Positions 1 through 11,797 are shown, counted from the first letter of the stretch. The stretch: 45,000 nt of DNA from Prorocentrum cordatum (GCA_963575745.1 CAUYUJ010014563.1:305932-350931); one strand, 5' to 3'. Made by a program: numbers and translations. Notes: a model not told the origin generated them from the sequence alone.

Positions 1-256
1 CTCCGCACCCCCCCCACCACCAGCCAGCGGGGCCCTCCGCCACGACACCTTTATTCCGGCACGGCACACCCCTCCGCCCCGACCCCTTTCATTTCGGCAC
101 GGCACGCCCCCTCCGCCACCCCCCGCCCACCAGCAGGCGCCCCTCGCGCGCCCTCCCGCACCACTCGCTCGCCTCGCCCCCCCCCACCCCCTTCGCCCCC
201 CCCCCCCCCCTCCCGCCCCCGCACCTCCCCACCCTCCGCCCCCCCGCGCGCCCGCG

Positions 257-288
<32 letters not shown>

Positions 289-460
289 CGCATCCCACCC
301 GCCCCAGCCAGCGCGCCCCTCCGGGCCCGACCCTTTCTTACGCCCCCCCCCCCCCCCGCTCGCCCACCCACTCACAAGCCAGCGCGCCCCTCCGCCCCGA
401 CGCCTGCATTTCGCACGGCGCGCCCTCCGCCCGCCCCCCCCCCCCCCCCTTTTTATACAA
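1..460. repeat. C-rich low-complexity DNA
   Basis: Almost pure C with scattered G/A/T, including uninterrupted C runs around 190-210 and 260-290. Loosely repeated phrases (for example CCAGCGCGCCCCTCCG) occur near 310 and 380. No coding signal; open frames here only reflect the scarcity of A and T. Confidence 0.85.
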
Positions 461-721
461 GAGCCATGGCACACGTGCCACTTGCAAATAATCACCCCGT
501 GACGTACCCACCTCATTTGCATCATGGGAAACGAGGAGTTGGCCGAAACTTGCACGGACAATCAAATTGCAGGAACCGTTGTTTGATAGATAAGCTACTT
601 GGGACACGCGCCAATAGAACGACGCGCAGGAGAACCATGCAAGAACGAGGGGCGACAACGACAGGCTCGAAGAGGACATGGGGAATCGGGAACGAAGAGG
701 AGGAGAAAGACGCGCGGGAAG
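461..721. other. unique-looking spacer, no gene seen
   Basis: Mixed-composition sequence between the C-rich block and the 102-bp tandem array. I see no motif, repeat or recognisable coding signal in it. Confidence 0.5.
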
Positions 722-1400
722 CCCACTGTGCTGGGCCCCCCAGCAGGCCTCGAAAGTGGCGACAGTTTCACAGATCGCAGCCCCCCAGGGATGGCGAGGT
801 CCCATTTGAATCCGCCGTGGGTACCCACTGTGCTGGGCCCCCCCAGCAGCCCTCGAAAGTGGCGACAGTTTCACAGATCGCAGCCCCCCAGGGATGGCGA
901 GGTCCTATTTGATCCGCCGTGGGTACCCACTGTGCTGGGCCCCCCAGCAGGCCTCGAAAGTGGCGACAGTTTCACAGATCGCAGCCCCCCAGGGATGGCG
1001 AGGTCCCATTTGAATCCGCCGTGGATGCCCACTGTGCTGGGCCCCCCAGCAGCCCTCGAAAGTGGCGACAGTTTCACAGATCGCAGCCCCCCAGGGATGG
1101 CGAGGTCCCATTTGAATCCGCCGTGGGTGCCCACTGTGCTGGGCCCCCCAGCAGCCCTCGAAAGTGGCGACAGTTTCACAGATCGCAGCCCCCCAGGGAT
1201 GGCGAGGTCCCATTTGAATCCGCCGCGGGTGCACACTGTGCTGGGCCCCCCATCACAGATCGCAGCCCCCCAGGGATGGCGAGGTCCCATTTGAATCCGC
1301 CGCGGGTGCCCACTGTGCTGGGCCCCCCAGCAGCCCTCGAAAGTGGCGACAGTTTCACAGATCGCAGCCCCCAGCAGCCCTCGAAACGCAGCGACGAGCC
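722..1400. repeat. 102-bp tandem repeat, about 6.5 copies
   Basis: The phrase CCCACTGTGCTGGGCC recurs at 722, 824, 926, 1028, 1130 and 1232 (the last diverged to CACACTGTG). This gives an exact 102-bp period. A shortened 77-bp unit ends at 1309 and a last partial unit fades out by about 1400. Because 102 is divisible by 3, all frames stay open across the array, which explains the long overlapping open frames. Units differ by a few substitutions, such as GTGGGTACC versus GCGGGTGCC. I do not recognise it as any known satellite. Confidence 0.95.
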
Positions 1401-2059
1401 AGGTAAAAGGCAGGGGGGAAGAGAGGGACGGGAGGGGGTGGGAAGGTTCGCGCGAGCAGTGCTCTATTCAAAACGAGAACCCAACGCAGGAGGGTTGGGA
1501 ATAAGTTTCGCCATGGATCGCGCCATAAACAGCGCCACGCACCACCCCCTTGAAAGAACATATTGCGGCTAGCCCCACGGGGGGGCGCACAACTGCGAAC
1601 TGGTGTCAGAAACAAATTTCGTGGAACCCTGCAAAGAAGCGGGATGTTGGGAGAGAGGGGCGGATGGACAGTGAGAGCTGCAACCGTGTCGAGAAGAGCG
1701 CGGGGATGTGGATTGGATTGGGATGGAGTGGGCAAGAATAGGATCTTAGGAGGAGGAGCGGCAAGGAGTGGAGAAGAGGAACCGGGAGGAGTGCGGAAGA
1801 GCGGGGGGCGCACGGAGGAATCTGGAGGAGGGACTGGGAATTATTCGAAAGAAGTGCGGAATGCGAGCGGGAAGGGGTGGAGATTGTTAAGGTGGGATGG
1901 GGTGGCCTGAGGAGGAGTGGGCGGAATACGAAGAACTGAAGAATAACACAATGGAGTACGAACGAAATGAAAATGATGATGAAGGGAAAGAATAGAAAAG
2001 ACTAGGAAAGAACGTTGAGAAGTGGGGGCAAGTGGATACGAGCGGAGACTGGTGCGGAA
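1401..2059. other. purine-rich intergenic DNA
   Basis: The + strand is rich in GGA/GAA, with no repeat unit or recognisable gene. It leads into the foldback structure. Confidence 0.5.
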
Positions 2060-2588
2060 ACAAGGCGCGGGAGGCCCAGACGGGCGGGTCGAGCGGGCGG
2101 GTCGTTGAAGCGTAAATTCTGCTTGAACCGCCAGGCAATATCTAGCGGGAGCGCGATTCCTGAGTGTCGAAGAGCGGCATCTGAATAAATTGTAAAGAAG
2201 AATCAGGCGGGAGCCGCGATTCGGTGGCAAGTTGCAAAGAAATCCCAAGCGAGAGCGCGATTGTTCAATAAATTGTAAGGAAGTATCCAGCGGGAGCCGC
2301 GATCCGGTGGTAAATGGCAAGGAAATCCCAAGCGAGAGCGCGATTCTTCAATAAATTGTGAAGAGGAATCAGGCGGGAGCCGTTGTTGTTATTGTTGTAA
2401 GCCGGGGGCCAACAACGCAGTTTGTCCCTCAAAACTTCCCCTGCTAAAAAACAAGGTGCGAGCCCCGGGAAGGGCATTTCAATCACAAAAAACAATGTGC
2501 ACCGGACGGGGGGGGGGGGGATCAACAATAATTATTCTTCAGAAATTAAAATTCAGCAGCAACAACAACAGCAATAACAATCACAACC

Positions 2589-2660
<72 letters not shown>

Positions 2661-2890
2661 GCGGCTCCCGCCTGATACTTCCTCACAATTCATCCACGAA
2701 TCGCACTCTCGCGTGGTCGCAATTTATTGAAGCGCCGCGCCCTCGACACTCAGGAATCACGCTTTCGCTCTAGTCTTCCTGACGATGTACTTGGGAATCG
2801 CGCTGTCGCTCGAGACTTCCTCGCGACTCATGCGAACTGACGCTGCAGGAACCCGCCCGCTCGACCTGGTCGTCTGGGCCCGCCCGCCCG
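2060..2890. repeat. large foldback (inverted repeat) centred on (CAA)n
   Basis: The left arm (about 2060-2390) and right arm (about 2660-2890) are imperfect reverse complements. Shared phrases include CAGGCGGGAGCCG with CGGCTCCCGCCTGAT, GATTCCTGAGTGTCGA with TCGACACTCAGGAATCA, and GGTCGAGCGGGCGGGT with CCCGCCCGCTCGACC. The left arm also contains 2.5 direct copies of an 83-bp unit beginning AATAAATTGT at 2184, 2267 and 2350. The loop holds a (CAA)n microsatellite (about 2580-2660) and a G11 run near 2508. Confidence 0.8.
2580..2660. repeat. (CAA)n microsatellite
   Basis: Nearly perfect CAA repeats (about 27 units) at the centre of the foldback. It is preceded by an interrupted AAC/AAT-rich stretch from about 2555. 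Confidence 0.95.
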
Positions 2891-3900
2891 ACACGCCCGT
2901 GAGGGTCCGCCTGGCCAACCCGCCCGTCTGGTTCTGCCGCTTGTCTTCCTGCTCCTAGCCCCCCTCCCTCTAGTCTCTCTCGATCTCCATCCTTCTCCCT
3001 CACACTTGTCCCTTCCCTTCTCCCTCCCTTCCCCTGCGTTAGGGGGCTGCGTCAACTACACGTGGCAGGTAAGGAATATATAACCAAGGGCGGTACGATC
3101 GAGGACGAAGAGTGGATACGGAAGATTTGGGAATTCACATGTTGCATCGCACGCGAGCAGGTAAGAACGAACAGTTTTAAAATGATGGTTGTTGTCGTCC
3201 TCGCCAGCGACCGCCCGCGAACACCCCACGATCCACCCCGCGACCCACCCCGAGACCCACACGCGACCCCCCCCTGCGACCCATCCGCGACCCACCCGCG
3301 ACCAACCCCGTGCTCGCCCCCTCACTCTTATCCGCAACTGCGGGGTGCTAGGTGTGAATACATATAAATACATACATGTGTGTATGAATGTGTCTACATA
3401 TATCAGGCATGGGAGAGAGAGAGAGAGAAAGAGTTGTCATTAGAAATGGCCAAGAGGGTGGTTCACGGGAGCCCCTTGAATATATCACAAAATGTCGAAT
3501 TATCTCTCTTTCCCTCACGCTCTCTCCCTCCATCCCTTTCCCTCTCCCCCACTTCTCCTGCCTAAGCCATAGAGCCTAGAAACCTCTCGACCTCATCCTG
3601 GTGATATGTTCTCGAGCACTCTGGACTGTGCTCTGACGGCGCCAGGGCCCAGAAACTGCAGTCGGACAGCCGAAGCGGGCACAGAAGCTCTGGGCAGCCG
3701 AGGCGGGCTCGCCAGAAAGGCCCAGGCCAATCTCTCGGCGGCGAGCCCAGGGGGGAAGCGAGGAGAGTGCGCCGTTCGCGCGAAAACAGTTCGCGCGAAA
3801 TCCGCGGCCGTTCGAGCAAAATCGTTTCGGCGCGTGCGCGCGAAAAGGGATGAAGGGATGAAGCGCTGTGGATTCCTCACTGATCCTCTGCGTGACCCCC
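2891..3900. other. intergenic DNA with short GACCCACCC minisatellite
   Basis: Contains an imperfect GCGACCCACCCC repeat at about 3225-3310, a short (GA)n run at 3413-3430 and a pyrimidine-rich stretch at 3500-3560. No recognisable gene. Confidence 0.5.
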
Positions 3901-3924
3901 TCTTTTCTGATCTGATATCCCCCT

Positions 3925-4010
3925 CGTCCTCCCTTTCCTCTTCCCTTTCCTCCTCCTCTTCCTCCTCCTCCTCCTTCTCCTCCTTCTCCACCTCCTCCTC
4001 CTCCTCCTGA
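3925..4010. repeat. (TCC)n-rich microsatellite
   Basis: Interrupted TCC/TTCC repeats on the + strand immediately before the ~110-bp array. Confidence 0.85.
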
Positions 4011-4027
4011 GAAAGCGGTGGGAACTC

Positions 4028-4790
4028 GCGGCAACCACGAGGGATGGCGGGAACCAGGATTTTGGAGAGACCGAGGCCTGAAATATCCGAAACCCCGGTT
4101 CCCGGCTCCGTCGGGCGCCCCGCCCCCGCGGGCCCCAGCGGCCAGCGACCGCTCGGAATGCGGGAGCCCAGATTTCGGAGAGATCGAGGCCGGAGGAGTA
4201 GGAGGAGGAGGAGGAGGAGGAGGAGGAGGAGGAGGAGGGAGGAGGAGGAGGAGGAGGAGGAGGAGGATTTATTTGTCTCTTGTTGAATGCTCCTCCTGAT
4301 GTACCCGAAATCCAAGTTCCTGGCTTTGCCAGGCGCCACGAACCCCCGCCCCCACGAGCGGCGACCGCCGGGATGGCGGGGAACCGCGACTTCGGAGAGA
4401 TCGAGCATAGAAAAACCCAAAATCCCGGTTCCCGGCTCTGGCGGGCGCCAGGAGCCCCGCCCCCGCGGGCCCCCGCGACCAACAACCGCCAGGATGGCGG
4501 GAACCGCGATTTCGGAGAGATCGAGCACGCCGAAATCCCGGTTCCCGGCTCTGTCGGGCGCCCGGAGCCCCCGCCCCCGCGAGCGGCGACCGCCGGGATG
4601 GCGGGAACCGGGATTTCGGAGAGATCGAGCGTGGAAAACCCGAAATCCCGGTTCCCAGCTCTGGCAGGCGCCCCGCCCCTGCGGGATTCGGCGACCAGCG
4701 ACCGCCAGGATGGCGGGAACTGGAATTTTGGAGAGATCGAGCCTGGAAAAGCCCGAAATCCCGGTTCCCCGCTCCGTCGGGCGGCCAGCC
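4028..4790. repeat. diverged ~105-120-bp tandem array with internal (GGA)n
   Basis: The phrase RGGATGGCGG followed by GGAACC and TTCGGAGAGATCGAG recurs at 4041, 4370, 4491, 4595 and 4707, with AAATCCCGGTTCCCGGCTC between. The gap from 4041 to 4370 includes an intervening degenerate unit and a (GGA)n expansion at about 4195-4267. Open frames through it are repeat artefacts. Confidence 0.85.
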
Positions 4791-4794
4791 CGGG

Positions 4795-7210
4795 TGACCC
4801 TCTGTATCCCTTTGTGTCCCTCTGCATTTCTGTGTCATTCTGTGTCCCTCTGTGTTTCTCTGTCCCCTTTGTGTCCCTTTGTGTTTCTCTGTGTTTCTCT
4901 GCGTCTTTCTGAGTCCCTCTGTGTCCCTCTGTGTCTCTCTGTGTGCCTCTGTGTCCCCCTGTGTGTCTCTCTGTCTCTATGTGTTTCTCTGTGTCTCTCT
5001 GTGTCTTTCTGTGAGTTTCTGTGTCTCTCTGTGTCTCTATGTGTCCCTCTGCGTCCCTCTGGATCCAACTGTGTTCCTTTGTGTCCCTTTGTGTCCCACT
5101 GTCTGCATCTGTGGCCCTCTGTGTCTCTCTGTCTCTCTGTGTCTCTCTGTGTCTCTTTGTGTCTCTGTGTCCCTCTGTGTCCCTTTGTGTCCCTCAGTGT
5201 CTCGCTGTCCCTCTGTGTCTCTCTGTGTCTCTCTGTGTCTCTCTGTGTCTCTCAGTGTCCCTGTGTAACTCTCAGTGTCTCAATGTGTCACTCTGTGTCT
5301 CTCTGTGTCCCTCAGTGTCTCTCTGTGTCCCTCTGTATCTCTCTGTGTCTCTCTCTCTGTCTCTCTGTGTCTCTATGTGTCCCTCTGTGTTCCTCTGTGT
5401 CTCTCTGTGTCTCTCTGTGAGTCCCTGTGTCTCTCTGTGTCTCTCTGTGTCTCTCTGTGTCACTCTGTGTCCCTCTGTGACCGTACGTGTCCCTATGTGT
5501 CCCTCTGTTTCCGTCTGTGTCTCTCTGTGTCCCTCTGTGTCTCTCTGTGACTCTCTGTGTCTATCTGTGTCTCTCTGTGTCCCTCTGTGTCCCTCTGTGT
5601 CCCTCTGTGTCTCTCAATGTCTCTCTGGGTCTCTCTGTGTCTCTCTGTGTCTCTCTGTGTCCCTCCGTGTCCCTGTGTGTCACTATGTGTTCCTTCTGTG
5701 TCTCTCTGTGTCCCTCTGAGTCTCTCTGTGTCTGGTTGTGTCTCTCTGTGTCTCTCTGTGTCTCTCTGTGTCTCTCTGTGTCTCTCTGTGTCCCTCTGTG
5801 AGTCTCTCTGTGTCTCTCTGTGTCTCTCTGTGCCTCTCTCTGTCCCTCAGTGTCTCTCTGTATCCATCTGTGTCTCTGTGTCCATCTGTGTCCATATGTG
5901 TCTCTCTTTGTCCCTCTGTGTCTCTCTGTGTCTCGCTGTGTCTCTATGTGACTCTCTGTGTCTGTCTGCCTCTCTCTGTGTCTCTGTGAAGTTCTCTGTG
6001 TCCCTCTGTGTTTATCTGTGTCTCTCTGTGTCTCTCAGTGTCAGTATGTATCCATCTGTGTCTCTCTGTGTCTCTCTGTGTCCCTCTGTGAGTCTCTCTG
6101 TGTCCCTCTGTGTCCCTCTGTGCCTCTCTCTGTCTCTCTGTTTCTCTCTGTGTCTCTAAAAGTCACTCTGTGTATCTCTGTGTCTACCTGTGTCTTTCTG
6201 TGTCCCTCTATGTCCCTCTGTGTCCCTCCGTGTCACTCTGTGTCCCTCTGTGCCCCTCTGTGTCCCTCTGTGTCCCTCTGTGTCCCTCTGTGTCCCTCTG
6301 TGTCCCTCTGTGTCCCTCTGTGTCCCTGTGTGTCTCTCTGTGTCCCTCTTTGTCTCTCTGTGTCCCTCTGTTTCCGTCTGTGTCCATCTGTGTCTCTCTG
6401 TGTCTATATGTGTCTCTCTGTGCCTCTCTGTGTCTATCTGTGTCCCTCTGTGTCCCTCCGTGTCTCTTTGTGTCTATATGTGTCTCTCTGTGTATCTCTG
6501 TGTCTATATGTGTCTCTCTGTGTTTATATGTGTCTATGTGTGTCTTTACGTGTCTATATGTGTCTGCATCTGTCTATATGTGTCCCTCTGTGTCCCTCTG
6601 TGCCTCTCTGTGTCTCGCTGTGTCACTCTGTGTCTCTCTGTGCCTCTCTGTGTCCTTTGTGTCCCTCTGTGTTCCTCTGTGTCTCTAAGTGTCCCTCTGT
6701 GTCCCTCTGTGTCCCTCTGTGCTCGTCTGTGTCCCTCTGTGTCCGTCTGTGTCCCTCTATGTCCCTCTGTGTCCCTCCGTGTCCTTCTGTGTCCCTCTGT
6801 GCCCCTCTGTGCCCCTCTGTGTCCCTCCGTGTCCCTCTGTGTCCCTCTGTGTCCCTCTGTGTCCCTTTGTGTCCCTGTGTGCCTTTCTGTGTCCCTCGTT
6901 GTCTCTCCGTTTCCCTCTGTGTCCCTCTGTGTCCCTCTGTGTCTCTCTGTCTATATGTGTCTCTCTGTGTCTATATGTGTCCATCTGTGTCCCTCTGTGT
7001 CTCTTTGTGTCTATATGTGTCTTTGTGTGTCTCTCTGTGTCTATATGTGTCTCTCTGTGTCTATATGTGTCTATATGTGTCTGTACGTGTCTATATGTGT
7101 CTACATGTGTTTATATGTGTCGAGATGTGCCTCTCTGCGTTTATATGTGTCTCTCTGTGTCTATATGTGTCTCTCTGTGTCTATATGTGTCTCTCTGTGT
7201 CTATCTGCGT
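4795..7210. repeat. 2.4-kb decamer minisatellite, (CTCTGTGTCY)n
   Basis: About 240 imperfect copies of a 10-bp unit CTCTGTGTCC/CTCTGTGTCT. Variant blocks contain CTATATGTGT, especially after 6480 and 6950. All three + frames are open for hundreds of codons, giving Ser-Leu-Cys-Val repeats, because the unit lacks stops. It does not match the Arabidopsis-type telomere unit TTTAGGG. No gene is supported. Confidence 0.95.
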
Positions 7211-7480
7211 AGCTTTCGCTGGTTGCGTTCTCGCTTGAACGAACCAGCTTTTCGCTTGAACAAGCATCTTTTCGCTTGAACGATCTGCCTGCCCTCGGGA
7301 AGCGAGAGGAAGCAGGTCTTCTCAGAAGGCGGCAAGGCTTCTCAAAAGCACTGGCGCATTCTGAGAAGCCGATTGTTGCTTTGGAGAGTGCTCACGAGAC
7401 TTCTCAGGAGGCGAGGGGGCTTATGAGAAGCCCCGTCGCATTCTGGCTGAGAAGGCCTGCCCTCTCTCGCTCCCCTCTCG
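7211..7480. repeat. short repeats TTCGCTTGAAC and CTTCTCAGAAG
   Basis: TTCGCTTGAACGA or a near copy occurs three times at about 7230-7283. It is followed by several near-palindromes around TTCTCAGAAG/TTCTGAGAAG at about 7318, 7358 and 7450. The second motif recurs at 9190-9345. Confidence 0.7.
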
Positions 7481-7744
7481 GCTCGCCGCCGAACCTCTCC
7501 TCCGAGGCGAATTCAGCCATGTCAACAAAAATGCCATCAGGGGTCCAGAAAGGGCGTGATCCCCGATGCGAGAATCTCGCCCCTCGATAAAAACCTCGAC
7601 CGTCAATGAAAAAACTCTCAACATGGACGACGATCCTCGGTTCTCGATTTTAACGTGGAAGCACCAGAAAACCACCCCAAAAATCTACGGTTTTGGTTCC
7701 CTACCTAGGCTCTGCCTAGAAAGGTTCTTACCCTCTAGCTTCAA
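7481..7744. other. intergenic DNA, nothing recognised
   Basis: No repeat longer than a few bases and no recognisable coding sequence seen. Confidence 0.4.
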
Positions 7745-8255
7745 GGGGCCGGGCAGTGTAAACCGCCCCGGGCGGTTCCCCCGGTCCCCTGGGAGCCAAG
7801 CAAAAGCAACAGCAAAGGTAAAAGGAAACGCGCGGTTCCCCCAGTTGCGCTCCCTGGGTGCCAAGCAAAAGCAAAAGCAAAAGCAAAGGCAAAAGGGAAA
7901 GCAAAAGCGAAGGCAAAGCAAAAGCATGGCATAGCATAGCATAGCATAGCATAGCGCAGCATAGCATAGCGCAGCATAGCATAGCGCAGCATAGCATAGC
8001 ATAGGATAGCATAGCCTAGCCTAGCCCAGCATAGCATTGCGCAGCATAGCATAGCAGAGCAGAGCAGAGCAGAGCAGAGCAGAGCAGAGCAGAGCAGAGC
8101 ATGGCATAGCATAGCGCAGCACAGCATCCACTATTACTGCTGCTATAAGTGTAGATGTAGCTGTAGGTGTAGATGTAGATGTAGATGTAGGTGTCGATGT
8201 AGATGTAGGTGTCGATGTTGATGTAGGCGTAGATATAGATGCAGATGTAAAGAAC
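7745..8255. repeat. compound satellite: two ~85-bp units, (GCATA)n/(GCAGA)n, (GTAGAT)n
   Basis: GCGGTTCCCCC followed by CCCTGGG and GCCAAGCAAAAGCAA occurs twice (about 7770 and 7838). It runs into AAGCAAA repeats. A pentanucleotide array of ATAGC and AGAGC units follows at about 7925-8112, then a hexanucleotide GTAGAT array at about 8147-8252. Confidence 0.9.
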
Positions 8256-8370
8256 TCCCCAGTGCCCCGCCCTCATCTCCGTGCCTGCTTGCTTTTGCTG
8301 CTGTCTCGGCGACTTGCTGCCTGCTTCTGCTGCTCCTTCACTTACGGCGTGGCGTCGGCGGTTCTGGCGG

Positions 8371-8677
<307 letters not shown>

Positions 8678-9180
8678 CACCATCACCACCACTACCACTA
8701 CTGCTACAACTACGACGATAAGGAGAAGGAGGACGGCGTTTACCGCTCCTACTAATGTTGCGTTCCTAGAGGCTCCAGCTCCTAGATAGGGTCGCACTGG
8801 GATAATTGTTCAATACGGGGTCCCCAGAAATCTTGCGTCTTCCCCCAAGGCCGGCGTTTCATCCTGAATCGCTTGTTGTCGGACCTGGGGCCTGGGGTCC
8901 GAAAACGGCGAAAAACGTCCCCATGGACTGTTGCTCAGTGCGCTAAAAACCTGGGGCGGCAACGAGGATGCCACGAGAAGCCCACGAGGGCCAGAAGCGC
9001 CCGCAAGCCTCCGATCCTCGATCCTCGGGGTCGGGAAGAGGAGGGACACGGAGAGACGCGCCTGGGAAGGCCTCTCTGGATGGCTCATGGGGTCCTCCCG
9101 AGCCTCTGGAGGCCCGGGACGGATCAAAAAACGTCCTAGCCCAGATGTCCGACTTTGTAATCTCTTCCATCGGCGGCGAG
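8678..9180. other. intergenic DNA, nothing recognised
   Basis: GC-rich sequence with no repeat or gene that I can support. Confidence 0.4.
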
Positions 9181-9189
9181 CGGGGGGGG

Positions 9190-9345
9190 AGAAGTAAGAG
9201 GAGAAGGCCGTCTCAGAAGGCTCGGAAGTCCCCCAGCCTTCTGAGAAGGTTTCTACGCCTTCCATGGAGACAAACAAAAAAAACTTATGAGAAGGCGCGA
9301 TGGTTTCTGAGAAACCCCGCCGCCTTCTGAGAAGGCCTTCTCCTT
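9190..9345. repeat. cluster of CTTCTGAGAAG palindromes
   Basis: GCCTTCTGAGAAGG occurs at 9236-9249, GTTTCTGAGAAAC at 9303-9315 and CGCCTTCTGAGAAGGCC at 9321-9337. Each is a near-perfect palindrome around a central G. The outer stem bases change together (GCC...GGC versus GTT...AAC). Confidence 0.7.
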
Positions 9346-10010
9346 CTCATTTACCTCACTCGCTCGCGCGGCCCCAAGCCTCCAAAGGCCCTCCTCTGGG
9401 CCTGCTCGTCGCCGCGGCCGGCATCCGCCCAGGCGTCCCTGCCGAAGCGGACGCGACGTCGGGCGAGGTCCGGGGGATCCCTTTGGAAACCCCGATCCCA
9501 GACCCCCTCGCGACGGGGGCCGAGGTCGCGACGGGCGGAGGCGGGCGACAGCGAGGAAGGGAGGAGCTGTTGGGGGGGGGGGGGGGCGACCAGGGCCCCC
9601 GACGACGTGCCTCTTCGGCGCGCGGCCCCAGAAGTCCCGACTCCTCCCCCGGGGGACAGACCTCCGCCCCCGGCCCACACCCGATGGTCCACTCCTGGGG
9701 CCCGAGAGCGGGCCCGGAGGCCCACATCGATGCAGACAGGCAGAGAAAACACAAAAAAACACGAAGGCACCTCGACTCCTCGATCCGCGACTCCTCGACC
9801 CTCCTCCGCGAGAGAGGCCCAGGACGGGGCCAGCTGCGCCCGAGAGACCTCGAGAGGCCCTCGGTCCGCCCCGCTGCCAGCAGCGGCGGCAGCCTGCACC
9901 GTCCTCGTCTGCATCAGCTGCGCCATCTCGCCGGCCTTCCGCCTCGACCCGGGCGCTTTGTCCTCCTCCTGGGGGGGCGGCTCCAGGTCGCCGACGTCTT
10001 CGCCGCTGGC
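9346..10010. other. GC-rich DNA, no gene supported
   Basis: Long open frames exist on both strands, but base composition explains them. The minus strand from about 10110 to 9800 reads as an acidic Glu-rich stretch followed by ordinary-looking residues. Most of it is the (TCC)n tract, so I do not call an exon. Confidence 0.35.
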
Positions 10011-10016
10011 TGACTC

Positions 10017-10130
10017 TTCCTCCTCCTCCTCCTCCTCCTCCTCCTCCTCCTCCTCCTCCTCCTCCTCCTCCTCCTCCTCCTCCTCCTCCTCCGCCTTCTC
10101 CTCCTCCTCGTTCTCCTCCTCCCCTCCGCA
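10017..10130. repeat. (TCC)n microsatellite
   Basis: Long uninterrupted TCC repeats to about 10090, then interrupted ones to about 10130. Confidence 0.95.
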
Positions 10131-10560
10131 GGGGCACGGTGTCGTATACTGGCACCGGCGCTACCTCAAGCGGAGGGCACACTGTCAGGGAATTGGCCCA
10201 AGTTGGCGGAGACAAGCAGGCGGCCGTTGTTTTGCGTGGTGGAGAGTTCGACTCCCTCTCATCACGATTGTTTCTTACAGTCAGGTGTGGCACATGGTTG
10301 CCCTCCTGGGTCTGCGTGGCCGGCCCGCAGGACCAGGGTCGGCGCAGCGGGGTCCGCGGAATCAGGACCTGTGTCGTCTCCACTGGCGAGGATTTCGATT
10401 CTTCGCAGCACCACCGGAGCGGCACACCGCCTCAAGGAAGGCGGCCGCGAGTGGGCCAGGCGACTTGCCCTTGTCCCGTTCCATCGCACTTATTTGCCTA
10501 AGTGCTCCCTTCGGGGATGCGACTTTCGTTGTCGCTCATGCACAGTTCCCAGTTCATCGT
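10131..10560. other. intergenic DNA, nothing recognised
   Basis: Mixed-composition sequence between two (TCC)n tracts. No feature I can support. Confidence 0.4.
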
Positions 10561-10692
10561 TCTCCTCCTCCGCCTCCTCCTCCTCCTCCTCCTCTTGTTC
10601 CTCCTCCTCCTCCTCTTGTTCCTCCTCCTCCTCCTCCTCCTCTTCTTCTTCCTCTTTTCCTCCTCCTCCTCCGCCTCCTCCTCCTCTTCCAC
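10561..10692. repeat. (TCC)n-rich microsatellite
   Basis: TCC repeats interrupted by TTG and TTC triplets. Confidence 0.95.
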
Positions 10693-10939
10693 AAGATGGC
10701 ATCCAAGACGCCCAACATGCCCCCAAGATGCCCGTCAGAGGCCCCCCCCGAAGCACCTGGGAACAACGAAAAAGCTACCAAGAAGTCGCCAGCAGACGCA
10801 GAGGAAGAGGGGGGACAAGGCAGAAGCAACTACGCGCAGGCAGCACGACAAGACGCTGCGAACGACAAGACGAAATCGGAAACCGCGCATCTCTTCATCT
10901 GGGGGTCGGAGGAATGGCGCAAGCCTCTTGGATAAGGCT

Positions 10940-11104
10940 CCAGGAAGAGAGAGTAGGAAAGAGAGAGAGGGAGAGAGAGAGAGAGAAGAGAGAGAGAGAG
11001 CGAGAGAGGAAGCATAAACAGAGAGAGGGGGGGAGAGATGGGCCATAAAAGAGGAGAGATAGAGAGAGAGGGGGCCAAGGTGAACATGAGAGAAGAGGGA
11101 TGGG

Positions 11105-11136
<32 letters not shown>

Positions 11137-11152
11137 AAAAAAAAGAGAGCGA
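10940..11152. repeat. (GA)n microsatellite
   Basis: GA repeats with interruptions, ending in an A-rich run near 11134-11147. Confidence 0.95.
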
Positions 11153-11332
11153 GAGTGAGGAAGCCTTTTCTCTTCCTCCGAGCGCCCTCCAGCAGTGTGC
11201 ACGGCTGGGACGCGGCCCGCGGACGCCGCTCGCGGCGGAAGCGCCGCGCTCAGGCGCGCAGTCGCCAGGCCAGCCACGCACTCCAAGAAAAAGCTCACCC
11301 GCGGGCTTCCGGCTGGGCACCTCGACGCCTCC

Positions 11333-11446
11333 AGGAGGAGGAGGAGGAGGAGAAGGAGGAGGAGGAGGGAGGAGGAGGAGGAGGAGGAGGAGGAGGAGGA
11401 GGGAGGAGGAAAAGGAGGAGGAGGAGGGAGGACCAGGAGGAGGAGT
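11333..11446. repeat. (GGA)n microsatellite
   Basis: Nearly continuous GGA/GAGG repeats on the + strand. Confidence 0.95.
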
Positions 11447-11610
11447 AGGACGGGTCGCCTAAGCCATTCGGAGAAACCCTCCAATAGAAAGCCCCTCTGG
11501 GCTGAGCGGGCCCGCGGGAGCTGCAGCACGCGCTCGCACCACGGGCCTTGACACAGTGGGCCGCGCGGAGCTCCGAATGGGCTCTGCTCCTCGTGCCGCC
11601 TCCTCTCCCT

Positions 11611-11797
11611 CGAGAATCGGGGATGGACAGACCCCCCTTTAGTAAAACGTGGTTTAGTGAAAACGACCTGAGGCCCAAACCTGGCGGGCGCAAGTCTGGA
11701 AAATAACGGCCACGGCGCCCTCTCGAGAACCGAAAACGGACAATTCACTAATCGACGTGTCACTGTTGGGGGTTCTGTCCACCCCCGAGAGGAGGGG
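11611..11797. mobile_element. short TIR element, family B, copy 1 (~180 bp)
   Basis: The left end GGGGATGGACAGACCCCCC (about 11619-11637) is the inverse of the right end GGGGGTTCTGTCCACCCCC (about 11767-11785). The interior is ~150 bp, moderately AT-rich, contains TTTAGTRAAACG phrases and has no coding capacity. A second, diverged copy lies at 13195-13369. The size, inverted ends and lack of genes fit a non-autonomous (MITE-like) DNA transposon. I could not settle the target duplication. It lies only ~55 bp from the family A element. Confidence 0.6.

Noticed and set aside
599-1572. Repeat-containing frames over the 102-bp array
   Set aside because: The unit length is divisible by 3, so all frames stay open. 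No unit-independent protein features.
4795-7210. Telomeric repeat array
   Set aside because: The unit is CTCTGTGTCY, not TTTAGGG or a close variant.
4795-7238. Long + strand frames encoding Ser/Leu/Cys/Val repeats
   Set aside because: They follow from a 10-bp repeat lacking stops in every frame. No start context or unique sequence supports a gene.
9780-10425. Possible minus-strand exon with an acidic Glu stretch
   Set aside because: Most of it is the (TCC)n tract. The remaining ~70 residues match no family I know, and the splice sites are guesswork.
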